Notes under the pieces: generated by a model
Told to the model about the DNA's origin: nothing
The model's input: only the letters and a program-made list of their open reading frames with translations
The model's database searches: none
Made by a program: the position numbers and the translations under genes
Part shown: positions 10,199-18,969 of the stretch, one piece after another
How positions within the stretch are numbered: position 1 is the stretch's first letter
How the letters are laid out: every line of letters begins with the position of its first letter
Assembly: GCA_036250225.1 (NCBI GenBank)
Contig: JAPZLL010000010.1
Coordinates: 372,001 to 436,000, forward strand
DNA length: 64,000 nt
DNA from: Cercophora sp. LCS_1
Taxonomy: Eukaryota > Ascomycota > Sordariomycetes > Sordariales > Lasiosphaeriaceae
Reading direction: 5' to 3'

Positions 10199-11314
10199 AT
10201 GCATCTCGGACTCTCTGTGACGTACGCCCTGGCTCTGGCCAGCGGTGTGTTGGCGACTCCGTCGGCGCAGCTGGATCCCCGCCAGACGCCGTGGAAGTCG
10301 ACAGTCATTACCTCGCACGCCGAACCATGGGCCTTCGCCTTCCTCCCCGACAACCGCATCCTCCTCACCGAGCGACGAGGCAACCTGCGCATCGTCGACC
10401 CGACCGCCAAGACCACCGGCAGCATCACCGGCGTGCCTGCCGTCGCCTACGGCGGCCAGGGCGGTCTCCATGACGTCGCACTGCACCCCAAATACGCCGA
10501 GAACAGCATCATCTACCTCAGCTACGCCGAGAGCGGCACCGGCGGTGCAGGCGGCGCCGTCGCACGCGCCAAGCTGACCCTGACGGCCAGCGGCGGCTCG
10601 CTGTCCGGTCTCGAGGTCATCTGGCGACACTCACAGCGGGCCTCGGGCGGTCTCCAGTTCGCCTGCCGCCTGCTCTTCGACAAGGAGGGCGCGCTGTGGA
10701 TCTCGTCGGGTGAGATCAACCAGATGACGCCGTCGCAGTCCATGACCAGCAACCTCGGCAAGGTCATCCGGCTGTACGACAACGGCACCGCCTACGCCGG
10801 CAACCCCTTTGCCAGCCAGGGCGCCGTGCAGGCCCAGATCTGGTCGCTCGGCCACCGCAACCCGCTCGGTATCGACTGGGACGCCGAGGGCCGTCTCTGG
10901 GAGGTCGAGATGGGTCCCATGGGTGGTGATGAGCTCAACTTGATCCTGCCGGGCAAGAACTACGGCTGGCCGCTCGTTTCCATGGGTCGCCACTATGACG
11001 GCCGCACGATTCCCGCGCACAGCACGCGCCCTGAGTTTGAGCCGCCAAAGGCTTACTGGGTCCCTGTTATTTCGCCCGGTGGCATGATCATCTACAAGGG
11101 CGACTTGTTCCCCAACTTCAAGGGCAACGCCATCATTGCTGGTCTCAGCTCGCAGTCGATTGTGCGTGCCACCATTACTGGCGACACCGCGAAGGAGGCC
11201 CAGCGTGTCTCGATGGGCAAGCGCATGCGCGGTATTCGCGAGGACAAGGAGGGTGCCATCTGGGTTATTGAGGATGGAAACAATGGTCGTCTCATGAAGC
11301 TTACTCCCAACTAA
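10199..11314 (+). CDS. PQQ-type glucose/sorbosone dehydrogenase family protein, secreted
   Basis: Soluble aldose dehydrogenase fold (GSDH family, six-bladed propeller), which in bacteria oxidises sugars with PQQ and calcium. The intronless ORF gives 371 residues. I chose the ATG at 10199 because it begins a clear signal peptide (MHLGLSVTYALALASGVLAT). Family motifs: AFLPDNRILLTERRG (about 42-56), GGQGGLHDVALHP (about 82-94), DKEGALWISSGE (about 160), SLGHRNPLGI (about 220) and GPMGGDELNL (about 240). The last three hold PQQ/Ca positions. From memory of bacterial members, the catalytic base His lies four residues before the Arg of an HxxxR motif; here that position reads QFACR, so His appears replaced by Gln. 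Lack of introns and the close match to proteobacterial motifs suggest bacterial ancestry. Activity is doubtful until aligned. Confidence 0.82.
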   Translation: MHLGLSVTYALALASGVLATPSAQLDPRQTPWKSTVITSHAEPWAFAFLPDNRILLTERRGNLRIVDPTAKTTGSITGVPAVAYGGQGGLHDVALHPKYAENSIIYLSYAESGTGGAGGAVARAKLTLTASGGSLSGLEVIWRHSQRASGGLQFACRLLFDKEGALWISSGEINQMTPSQSMTSNLGKVIRLYDNGTAYAGNPFASQGAVQAQIWSLGHRNPLGIDWDAEGRLWEVEMGPMGGDELNLILPGKNYGWPLVSMGRHYDGRTIPAHSTRPEFEPPKAYWVPVISPGGMIIYKGDLFPNFKGNAIIAGLSSQSIVRATITGDTAKEAQRVSMGKRMRGIREDKEGAIWVIEDGNNGRLMKLTPN

Positions 11315-11746
11315 ACTGGGTCACTATATCGTTGGGATCGGATGTATATAGGACGTAGAGTTTCATCGTTTACATTCCAGTACCGGTATTCTCATCGTGG
11401 AATCGTTGCACTCGTTATACCTACTAGGTACGTGACTGAGACGCTCTGGTGGTGTTGGAAACTAACACACGAATGGCAATTGGAAGACGTGCTTCCATCT
11501 GCAATCAATATGCTTCCTGGAATAGATATACCCGTTAGTAATAAGCAGCCAAACTAACTGATAATTTGTCCGTAGTGCTGGAAATTCTCCTGTCAATGCG
11601 GTACCGAGTGTTCGTCCTGCCGAGAGCCGAGTGGCGGCTGATTGGGGACTCGGCAGTTGTTCTTGGGGCAGAAGCGGGATCCTCCGCAGCCGAAACATCT
11701 TTTGGGTCCTTAGCATGGAAAGACACCCTCCAGGTTTTTAAGGAGG
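11315..11746. other. Intergenic region, no gene seen
   Basis: 3' flank of the sugar dehydrogenase. A CTAGGTACG motif occurs near 11408. No supported ORF. Confidence 0.4.
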
Positions 11747-11866
11747 TAAACTGGCCTACACTGACATCAAGCACACCGTGACCGAGTCCACTTGAGCCCA
11801 GATAGCTCACTTGGAAGACTATTACTTTGAAAGGTGAACAGCTTGTGTTCGACTCTTCGTTTTGCC
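11747..11866. repeat. Direct repeat copy 1 (120 bp)
   Basis: Matches 11954-12073 without gaps at a constant offset of 207 bp. The three differences I see are all transitions (A/G, T/C, T/C). The unit contains tRNA-like A-box and B-box sequences. Confidence 0.93.
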
Positions 11867-11874
11867 GTTTTTTT
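11796..11874 (+). ncRNA. tRNA-like, Pol III-type unit, copy 1
   Basis: Inside the direct repeat. TAGCTCACTTGG (11803-11814) resembles a Pol III A box, and GTTCGACTC (11847-11855) resembles a B box. Their spacing equals that of positions 8 and about 52 in a tRNA. A TTGAA segment places a GAA triplet at anticodon positions 34-36. Seven T residues (11868-11874) follow, as in Pol III terminators. Acceptor and T stems do not pair well, so this is a tRNA relic, a tRNA-derived SINE head or a novel Pol III RNA rather than a working tRNA. Confidence 0.33.
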
Positions 11875-11953
11875 GGCTGTTCCTTTTTTCCAGAAGCCCC
11901 ACCCGCACTTGGCGGATAACTAGTGAGGGCACCTACCTATCTATATAAGTACC

Positions 11954-12073
11954 TAAACTGGCCTGCACTGACATCAAGCACACCGTGACCGAGTCCACTT
12001 GAGCCCAGATAGCTCACTTGGAAGACTACTACTTTGAAAGGTGAACAGCTTGTGTTCGACTCCTCGTTTTGCC
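11954..12073. repeat. Direct repeat copy 2 (120 bp)
   Basis: Second copy of the unit at 11747-11866. It is preceded by a short tract of ACCTA-type repeats (11932-11954) and followed by a long T/TC-rich tract. Confidence 0.93.
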
Positions 12074-12083
12074 TTTTTTTTTT
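12003..12083 (+). ncRNA. tRNA-like, Pol III-type unit, copy 2
   Basis: Same architecture as copy 1: A box at 12010-12021, B box at 12054-12062 (GTTCGACTCC here, closer to consensus), then ten T residues at 12074-12083. Retention of both boxes and the terminator in both copies is what makes transcription plausible. Confidence 0.35.
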
Positions 12084-12279
12084 CTTCTCTCTCTCTCTTT
12101 TTTTTCGGCGGTTTTCTTCTCAACGAATCCGTCATTTCGTTCAAATAGGCCACCCCCCCCTTCCCAAGTCACGACATGTCCTCTCAAATTCCCAAACTCT
12201 CAGATCTGAGCATCTCATATCACCAACCTCTAGTGTCTCCATCTCATCCCCAAGAAGCATCACACACCAGAAGAGAAAA

Positions 12280-12807
12280 CTACAAATGCTCACACCTCAC
12301 ATCCACCCTCCCGCCCGTCCCCATCGCAATCGCCCGAGTAACCTTCTTATCCCGACAACTCACCCCCGTACTAAACCCAATCTTGACACCCCCCATTCCC
12401 GGCTTCCCATCCGCGACGCAAGCCCAGTCCGTAATCGGCCAGCACGTAACATGCGTCTTGAGCGCCTTCTTGATCGACTTGCCGCAATGGTTTCCATTCA
12501 GCAAGTCGTCTCCATCGTAGGTGATTGTCCACTTGCGTCTGCTGTGTAACTTGTGCGGCTTGCGTGTGCATGTCGGGACGCGGTAGTCCTCTCTGTCGTC
12601 CTTGGTTTGGCGGGTGACGAGGTCGACGCCGATGCGGGAGGTGCCTTGGCCGGTGGAGAAGAGGTGGCCGGGGTGTTCGCGGTGGATTGGGAAGCCGTGG
12701 ATTTGGATGTTCGCTGCCCCGGGATCCGGGTCGGGGGCGGGATGGCGAGGGGATGTGCTGGTGAGGGCCAGGGCTGTGGTTGCCCAGAAGAGGAGTGCCG
12801 GGCGCAT
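12280..12807 (-). CDS. Small secreted cysteine-containing protein
   Basis: Single ORF of 175 residues with a typical signal peptide (MRPALLFWATTALALTSTSP). The mature part has six cysteines, in the contexts CTRK, HCGK, TCWP, ACVAD, SCRD and RCEH, consistent with three disulfides. The N-terminal third of the mature protein is Pro/His-rich and basic residues are common. I do not recognise a family. Size, signal and cysteine content fit fungal small secreted proteins (effector- or antimicrobial-like), but no function can be assigned. Confidence 0.6.
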   Translation of the reverse strand: MRPALLFWATTALALTSTSPRHPAPDPDPGAANIQIHGFPIHREHPGHLFSTGQGTSRIGVDLVTRQTKDDREDYRVPTCTRKPHKLHSRRKWTITYDGDDLLNGNHCGKSIKKALKTHVTCWPITDWACVADGKPGMGGVKIGFSTGVSCRDKKVTRAIAMGTGGRVDVRCEHL

Positions 12808-13214
12808 TTTGGTTGTGTTTGTGGTTGATGGCTGCTATAATCCCGTTGAACGATGATGGGAATGCGTCTGGAGAAGAGAGGTTGTGGGCGGTCCGCCAAA
12901 TAAAACGTCTATTGAAGTGTCATGATCGGGAGGCGTTGACAAGGTTCAGCCACCCTTGGGCCACAACGTTGTTGGCTGTTTTGATGAATCATTCGGACAC
13001 TCTGCAAGATGTGGAATTACGAATAATCGTCGATTGGTTCTATCGGGTCACATGAAATTATACAACTTGGATTTCGAGAACGGCAACGACCTCACCTGGT
13101 GTAGTCGATGCTCGCCTGGGACACGTGCCAACTCCAGTGGGTAGAGGGAGTACCGAGGTCAGTCACGTACATGATGTCACCGACCCTCCAGCAGACATGT
13201 TTTCCTGAACGCGC

Positions 13215-14824
13215 CTAGCCAGAGGACACAATGGCCTCTATCTCTTCGGGATCCTTGACCACTGTCGTCAGGTTCTCCGACCCGGTCTTGGTGACGACGA
13301 TATTGTCCTCGATTCTGTTCTCGTTAGCGCAGCCTCTCAACGTCACATGGGTAACCTACCTGACGCCCCCTACGTCCCAGTACTTCTCCAACACATCGGC
13401 GTCGATATACTTGGCATGCTTTGCATCCTGGAGGAAGGGCTCGATGATGAAGTTGCAAAAGTAGATGCCCGGCTCAACCGTGATCACGCTGCCTGCGGGA
13501 AGTTTCCCACGTACTCTGAGGTAGCGGAACATGGGGTCCTTGTCGGCGTAGTTCGCGTTGACACCCGTGTCGTGCGTGTCCATACCCAGGTAATGTCCGA
13601 GACCATGAGGGAAGAAGGCGACGCTTGTCCTGTTCTCCAGAATCTCGTTCTTGTCACCCTTGAGGATGCCCAGCTTCAAGAGACCGTCAATGGCAATTTT
13701 GTGCGCCAAAAGATGCACGTCATCCCAGACGACTCCCTCCTTTAGCGCGGCAATGCAGTCCAACTGCATCTTGAGCACAATGTCGTAAATGGCCCTGCTC
13801 TCTGGTGTGAACTTCCCGCTGATAGGGAATGTTCTGGTGATATCCGACGCATAGCAGTTCCACTCGCAGCCGGCATCCAACAGAAGAAGCTGCTTCCCCG
13901 CCAGCGGGGCGTTGTTGTGAACGTAGTGAAGGGTGGCGGCAGCTCGTCCAGCGGCTACGATGCTGTGGTATGCTTGATGTGGGGCGCCCTTGGACATGCA
14001 AGTCGACACGAAAATGGCCTCGAGCTCACATTCGTTCTGAGCGTGCTTGACGTTTTCCAAGACCGACCGATGGGCCTTCTCGCTGACGGCATTGGCCTTG
14101 GCGATCAGAGCGAGCTCATATTCGTCCTTGACCACGCGGGAGACCTCGATGGCCTCCTTCAGGATGGAAAAGTTCTTGTTCTCAAACTCTAGGAATGTGA
14201 CCTTTTCCGAAACTTGGTGTGGGATGGCATAGATTGTCGTGTTTGTCTTTTCGGCGCCAACGTGCGCGAGCGTCGCGTTGAGGTCGTTGGAGTACTTGAC
14301 TTCGTCGACGTCGTACTTGTTCTTGGCTTCTTCGGCGGAGACGGGCAGGCCGGACCAGATGACGCTCTCGGGGTCGACCGGAGGGATAAACAGCGTCGAC
14401 TTGGATGTATCGATATCGTAGGTTACGTAGCAATCGGCGAGGTTGCACCCCGTGAGGTAGTAGAAGTAACGGCGTTGCCTGCCAACCTGCGTCAGTGGGT
14501 TGCGGGGCAGGAGGAACAGCAAGCTGAAGCGCCGGGCAAACAGGCGAGCCCATGGACGGGAGAGACGTACCGGAAGTGCTCCTCCTGATCATTGTCCTCC
14601 AGAAACTTGGTACCTCGGCTCTCAAGGTAGAGAACACCGGTGGCATTTGGGATCTTGGAACGAATGTAATCGACGACGCGTTGCGCGTGCCGCTTCGCGG
14701 GGTACTTGCCCTGCAGGATCGTGTCGTAATCCATAGTCGCGGCGCTGGCAAAGGCTCGTCGATGTGTGATTGAGGGGAGGCTGACAGCTCGAGGAAAGGA
14801 TCGGAGGGCGTTGAAGAGGCGCAT
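13215..14824 (-). CDS. pepP: Xaa-Pro aminopeptidase/prolidase, M24B family
   Basis: Dinuclear metallopeptidase that releases N-terminal residues next to proline. Inferred minus-strand exons: 14824 (or 14734)-14571, 14478-13360 and 13314-13215. The join is in frame, giving 490 residues from the first ATG or 460 from the second. The classical fungal start is MDYDTILQGKYPAKRHAQRV (ATG at 14734). The upstream 30 residues (MRLFNALRSFPRAVSL) are basic and amphipathic like a mitochondrial presequence, so two forms are possible. Metal ligands are visible in LLLDAGCEWNCYASDITRTF, the HGLGHYLGMDTHD segment, VEPGIYF and the exon 3 region. All expected Asp/His/Glu motifs of M24B are present. Confidence 0.92.
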
Positions 14825-15097
14825 GAGGGACAACGCTCGGCAGACAAGCCCGGACGGGGAGGTGCTGCTGATAGGAGCTCTGACCAGGCGCTGCGGGGCA
14901 TGACCACCTGCCCGATCCACAAGGAGGGGAACACACAGGCTTGGCATCTACTGATAAGCCGATAACAGCAACTGCCGATCACGAAGTCCACTTTCGTGTG
15001 GAGGGCATTCTGAATCTCCCGAGCTTCCAGAAGTTCGAGAATGATTCTCCCGTATTTTCTGTGCTCGCTAGAATGATAGCTGACAAGTACACACATT

Positions 15098-15480
15098 TCA
15101 CGATTCCTTTGTCAATCCCATCTGCTCATCCGAAGGTTCCTCATATGAACCACCCAATGGCCTGGCGTGTCGGGTTCTGCCCCCCTTGATGATGTTGGAC
15201 TTGTCGATTGCTTCACGCTCGTCCTGCTCTGCGCCAACCAATTTGTTAGCGGATGCGCCCCGCTAGCATCACGGAGCCGCAATGGCAAACGAAGCTGCTT
15301 ATCAGAATCAGCGGCGCCCGGACGAATGTGGTCCTCAACGGCGCCGCCATCGTCAATAACGGGGATGGCCTCGTTCTTGGACGTCTTGTAGGACGGGTCG
15401 TTGACCTGACCCTTGGGCGCCTCATTGGGAAGTTCAGCCCCAGGCTTGTCATTGGTGTAGGCGTGCGCGACTTTCGCCAT
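15098..15480 (-). CDS. Small conserved fungal protein, function unknown
   Basis: Two exons, 15480-15291 and 15228-15098, joined in frame to give 106 residues beginning MAKVAHAYTNDKPG. Before the 62-nt intron the sequence is acidic and hydrophilic (VIDDGGAVEDHIRPG). After it comes AIDKSNIIKGGRTRHARP, then an acidic end. The protein is probably soluble and partly disordered. I believe homologues are widespread in ascomycetes, but I cannot name a function. It is divergent from the con-6-like gene, with 418 bp between start codons. Confidence 0.6.
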
Positions 15481-15898
15481 TTTGGCTATGTTTGGTTTTG
15501 ATGCAATGCCTGGTGGTGTCAAAGGCGATTTACATGTCATCGGGTGAATCCATTCGTTCTTAAATCCTCGTAACCTCCCGAGGTACCCAGCCAATTTGGG
15601 CGAGACTGAGACACGGGAGAAGCCATGACATCGACATGACATTTGCGATATTTTGTTCTCAAACGCAACAGGCCAGCAAGAACGCTGCCCTGAGACAAAG
15701 GCAACTGTTTGTCATGACTGGGTCTAGTCTTTCCAGTGACGTTATGACTTGTCGGGCACCGCTCACCGATTCGGGGTCCGACTCCCAAAGCCCTGGATCG
15801 ATACTCCGATCATACCCCTTTTCAGTTTAACGATACGGAATTGTGGCTTTCTTTTTGTTCCGTCTTTTATACGTCGTCGAAGGTCAGATCCGCGCAGC

Positions 15899-16295
15899 AT
15901 GGCCGATTTTGACGAATCTGACATCCCCAAGGAGGTGCCCGTCTCCGAGGAGACCGAAAAAGATCCCGAGAATGTCATCCGTGGCCACAAAGCGGCACTG
16001 AGCAACCCAAGTACGCATGCTAGCCCCTCGACCGATAGCTGGTTGCCGTAGAACATGATGATAACTCTGGACAGACGTGTCCGAGAAAGCCAAAGCCCAT
16101 TCGCGACAAGTCCTCGACTCCTACGAGGAGCCATACGGATCTCCCTCCGCCTCTCAGAAGACGACGAGCACTAGCCAAGAACAAAACAACCCTCAAAACG
16201 TGTCCAAGGGGCTGAAGGCCAGCACCCACAACCCAGAAATGGCCAAAAAGGTGCTCGCAAAATCCCAGGACCACAAGGGCGAGAGTATAGAATAA
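15899..16295 (+). CDS. con-6: Conidiation-specific protein 6 family
   Basis: Small hydrophilic protein of the CON-6 family, which in Neurospora accumulates during conidiation and starvation. Exons 15899-16010 and 16075-16295 join in frame to give 110 residues. Two copies of the family repeat are visible: NVIRGHKAALSNPNVSEKAK (completed by the splice, about 26-45) and a looser second copy with NVSKGLKASTHNPEMAKK (about 83-100). The linker is Ser/Gln-rich. No signal peptide or membrane segment. Two degenerate repeats are the normal family state. Confidence 0.88.
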
Positions 16296-16493
16296 ATGGT
16301 CGGTGAAGCTCGAAGCGGAGTCCCAATTTATTAGTGTAGAAAAAAGCCGTACAATCGAACGCATGACAGCCAACGATGCAATGCAATGCAATGCAAAAAA
16401 AACCATGAAACAACGATATCTTGTATCCTCTCGCCCCGATCAGCGAACGCTGCTCGGCATAAACATTACTTTGTATTCTCCGACGCCGCCGGA

Positions 16494-17585
16494 TCAGCCG
16501 CCTGCTTTGGCTGTGACACCGGCCCTCACCGGCGGGTTACCAAGTCGTATTACCGACACATCGGCCGACGCCGGGCCGGACAGTTCCCAGCTTTCCCTCC
16601 CCCGCCTCAGCAGTTCCCACATGTTGGAGAGCGATTCCTCTGTTACCACCAGCTCGAATCCGGTCAGGAAACAGAAGCTGATCTCTAGCCTCGCGAGCTC
16701 TGCCTCGCTCACGCCGCCAACTTTGGCAAACTTGCTGTGGGCGTAGCTCAAATCCTCCAGCGCCTTCATGGCAACTCGTAACCCGGCAAGCACAAGCCGA
16801 TGGGCATTTCGTCTCGTTACGGCAATGGCCCGCTCTGACACTGCTAGTCGGTGTATGTACATTGCCGTCGCTAGGTACACCGCTGTTGACATGGGGCAGA
16901 ACCGGTGTATTCGGAGGAGATAGTCGGTGATGGAGATCGGTGGTGGGAGTCTCGAATAGAACTTTCGGGTAATGGCGCTGTGCTGGAGGTTGAGCGGTTG
17001 CGAATTCTCGCCAACGATAACGTACGGTTCGAGTGGCGGTTGAGGTTGTGCGTCGGCATTCGGTGGGGGAGTAGGGTTCGGTGTTCGAAGATGAACTCCA
17101 TCAATGGGTTGCGCCGTTGTGATGTCGGGTGATTCGTGCGGCGGAGAGGGTGGTTGTCTCTCGGGGTACGGGGAATCGCGAGGGCGCGTCGGACGAGGTG
17201 ATTTGGTCGTGGCTTGTTGCATCAACCTAGCAAGGTTCTTCTCTGAGTTCGACCGCACGATGCTCTTCTTTTCTGCTTCCATCCCTCGCATGTGCGGTAT
17301 CGTTGGGCTCCGTGGCGGCGGGGTAGGAGGTATGTCTCCTGTCAATTCGACAAGGGACTCGATTCCCGCGCTCAGCAGCTTGAGCGCCGCGAGCGCGGAT
17401 ACCTTCCAGATGTCATCGACCTGAGCGGCAAGCCTGGGGGATGTGATGTCGTTTTCGGGACATGGCAGGCAGCGAAGGTTCGGGTCAGCGGAAGGGTTCG
17501 GGGGAGGCGGCGGCGAGGGAACACTCGTGTCGCTCTTCGTCTCAACTTCGACTTGGGACGCCGAGGCGCCGGCGTGGTCTGCCAT
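16494..17585 (-). CDS. preg: PHO80-like cyclin, negative regulator of the phosphate response (PREG)
   Basis: Cyclin of the Pho80/PREG type, which pairs with a Pho85/PGOV kinase and, in high phosphate, inactivates the NUC-1/Pho4 activator. The intronless ORF read from the ATG at 17585 gives 363 residues. The N-terminal 60 residues are Pro-rich. Then comes a short helical segment (about 60-90, WKVSALAALKLLSAGIESLV). A long disordered Ser/Pro-rich region follows, then the cyclin box (about 215-335) with ISITDYLLRIHRFCPMSTAV, RRNAHRLVLAGLRVAMKALE and ARLEISFCFLTGFEL. The frame is open upstream to 18068, but that part is low-complexity and the ATG at 17585 fits the family better. The phosphate permease gene lies on the same fragment. 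Confidence 0.9.
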   Translation of the reverse strand: MADHAGASASQVEVETKSDTSVPSPPPPPNPSADPNLRCLPCPENDITSPRLAAQVDDIWKVSALAALKLLSAGIESLVELTGDIPPTPPPRSPTIPHMRGMEAEKKSIVRSNSEKNLARLMQQATTKSPRPTRPRDSPYPERQPPSPPHESPDITTAQPIDGVHLRTPNPTPPPNADAQPQPPLEPYVIVGENSQPLNLQHSAITRKFYSRLPPPISITDYLLRIHRFCPMSTAVYLATAMYIHRLAVSERAIAVTRRNAHRLVLAGLRVAMKALEDLSYAHSKFAKVGGVSEAELARLEISFCFLTGFELVVTEESLSNMWELLRRGRESWELSGPASADVSVIRLGNPPVRAGVTAKAGG

Positions 17586-18969
17586 CTGAAAAGGCACTTT
17601 GGCGCAATGTAGATCGTAAAACGGCGTTGTCGAGCGGTTGGGACGAGGCGAGGCTAGAAAGGTACGTATGTGGGATCCGCTGCAGGTCTCAAATGTCTGC
17701 GCAAATCGACGCACGGCTGAGCTTGACTCTAGACTCGGTCGGGACCGTGGTTTAGTGATGGCGAGGGTCGCGGTGTGCTCGCTCAACTCGGCCAAGGCGG
17801 CGGTGCAACTAGCTGGATTTTTTCGTTGGCCGCCAGGCACATGTTCTCTTCTCGCCGTCAAATTTCCCCGGGCTGGTGCTCGTCTGGCTTTGCTTGTGTC
17901 AATTGCGCGCCGTGCTGGTGGTGAACGTGGAGTGGGTTTCTTTCGGCTTGTCATTGGGAAGGCTGTGGCGCTGCGGGGTAGCTGACCGGTTTCTTTTCTT
18001 TTTCCCCAGCGACCGGGACCCCGCGTGGCCCCTGCGCTTCCACCAAAAGACGCCAGGCCAAACTCCAAATTGCGTGCCCCTCAAAAACCAGACTCTGTCA
18101 GCCGCCTGACCTCCCAAAACCCACCGTCTGCTCGTGTTCGGCAGCCAAGGCGCTCGTTGGCGGACGACTCAAATGGCGGCCTGCATGTTCCGCATGTTGT
18201 TCCAGCTCAGCTTTATCCCGGATTGTCAGATCTACACGAATCCTCTCGATCGGGCGCGTCGTGGGGAAGGTGATCTGTCTGCGGCTGCTGTGTTACACAG
18301 CGCGAAGGTCCAGGGACAGTGGCGAATCCCGAAAGCAAATGAGGGGCGTCGAGGCAGCGAGCCCAGTACGCGGGCGTCTGCACTAATCCTGCTAGAACCA
18401 GACCACTTGGGATGCGGTCGAGATCTCTGCGAGCATGGCCTGGACCGAGTTTATATACGCCGTGGGCGAAATGGCGCTCCGAAATACCGCGGCGCCTCGC
18501 CTTTTTCAACGGCGGCTGGATGCCGAGACTGCAGGGATCACAGGGCTAGATTGAACCGAACCGAGGGCGACGACACAGTTCACTGGCATGTTGCGGTTAG
18601 AGGACCCTTGGCGCATGGGGACCCTGACGGGGCGGGGAACTGGTCTCGAGGCGGCCCAATGCCCTCAGCTTCCGGGCCTGGCGGGGGCGCGGACCGGGAA
18701 TCTCGACAGTCTTCTCCGCTTTCTCACATCGATATCGTCCCGAAAGGGGTCTCGTGATGGCGAGAGAATTGCGCCCGACTGGGGACGGGCACACTTCCCC
18801 GCACTCACGCAGCAAACACCATGCACTCGCGGGCCAGAGAGACGGCGTTGGTAGGATGCTGGATTGACCCCCACGCCAAACTATTGACAATTCAACCGTG
18901 ACAGGTTATGTGTCTACAGGAGCACACGCGGAAACGGAACGCTGCATCCCCAAGATGCCGTGCAGCCGA
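17586..18969. other. Intergenic region, no gene seen
   Basis: 1.4 kb GC-rich stretch between preg and the ThDP enzyme. ORFs up to about 200 codons exist on the plus strand, but their composition looks random. Confidence 0.4.

Noticed and set aside
18134..18757. 207-codon ORF between preg and the ThDP enzyme gene
   Set aside because: Random-looking composition, no motif, and GC-rich sequence makes long chance ORFs likely.
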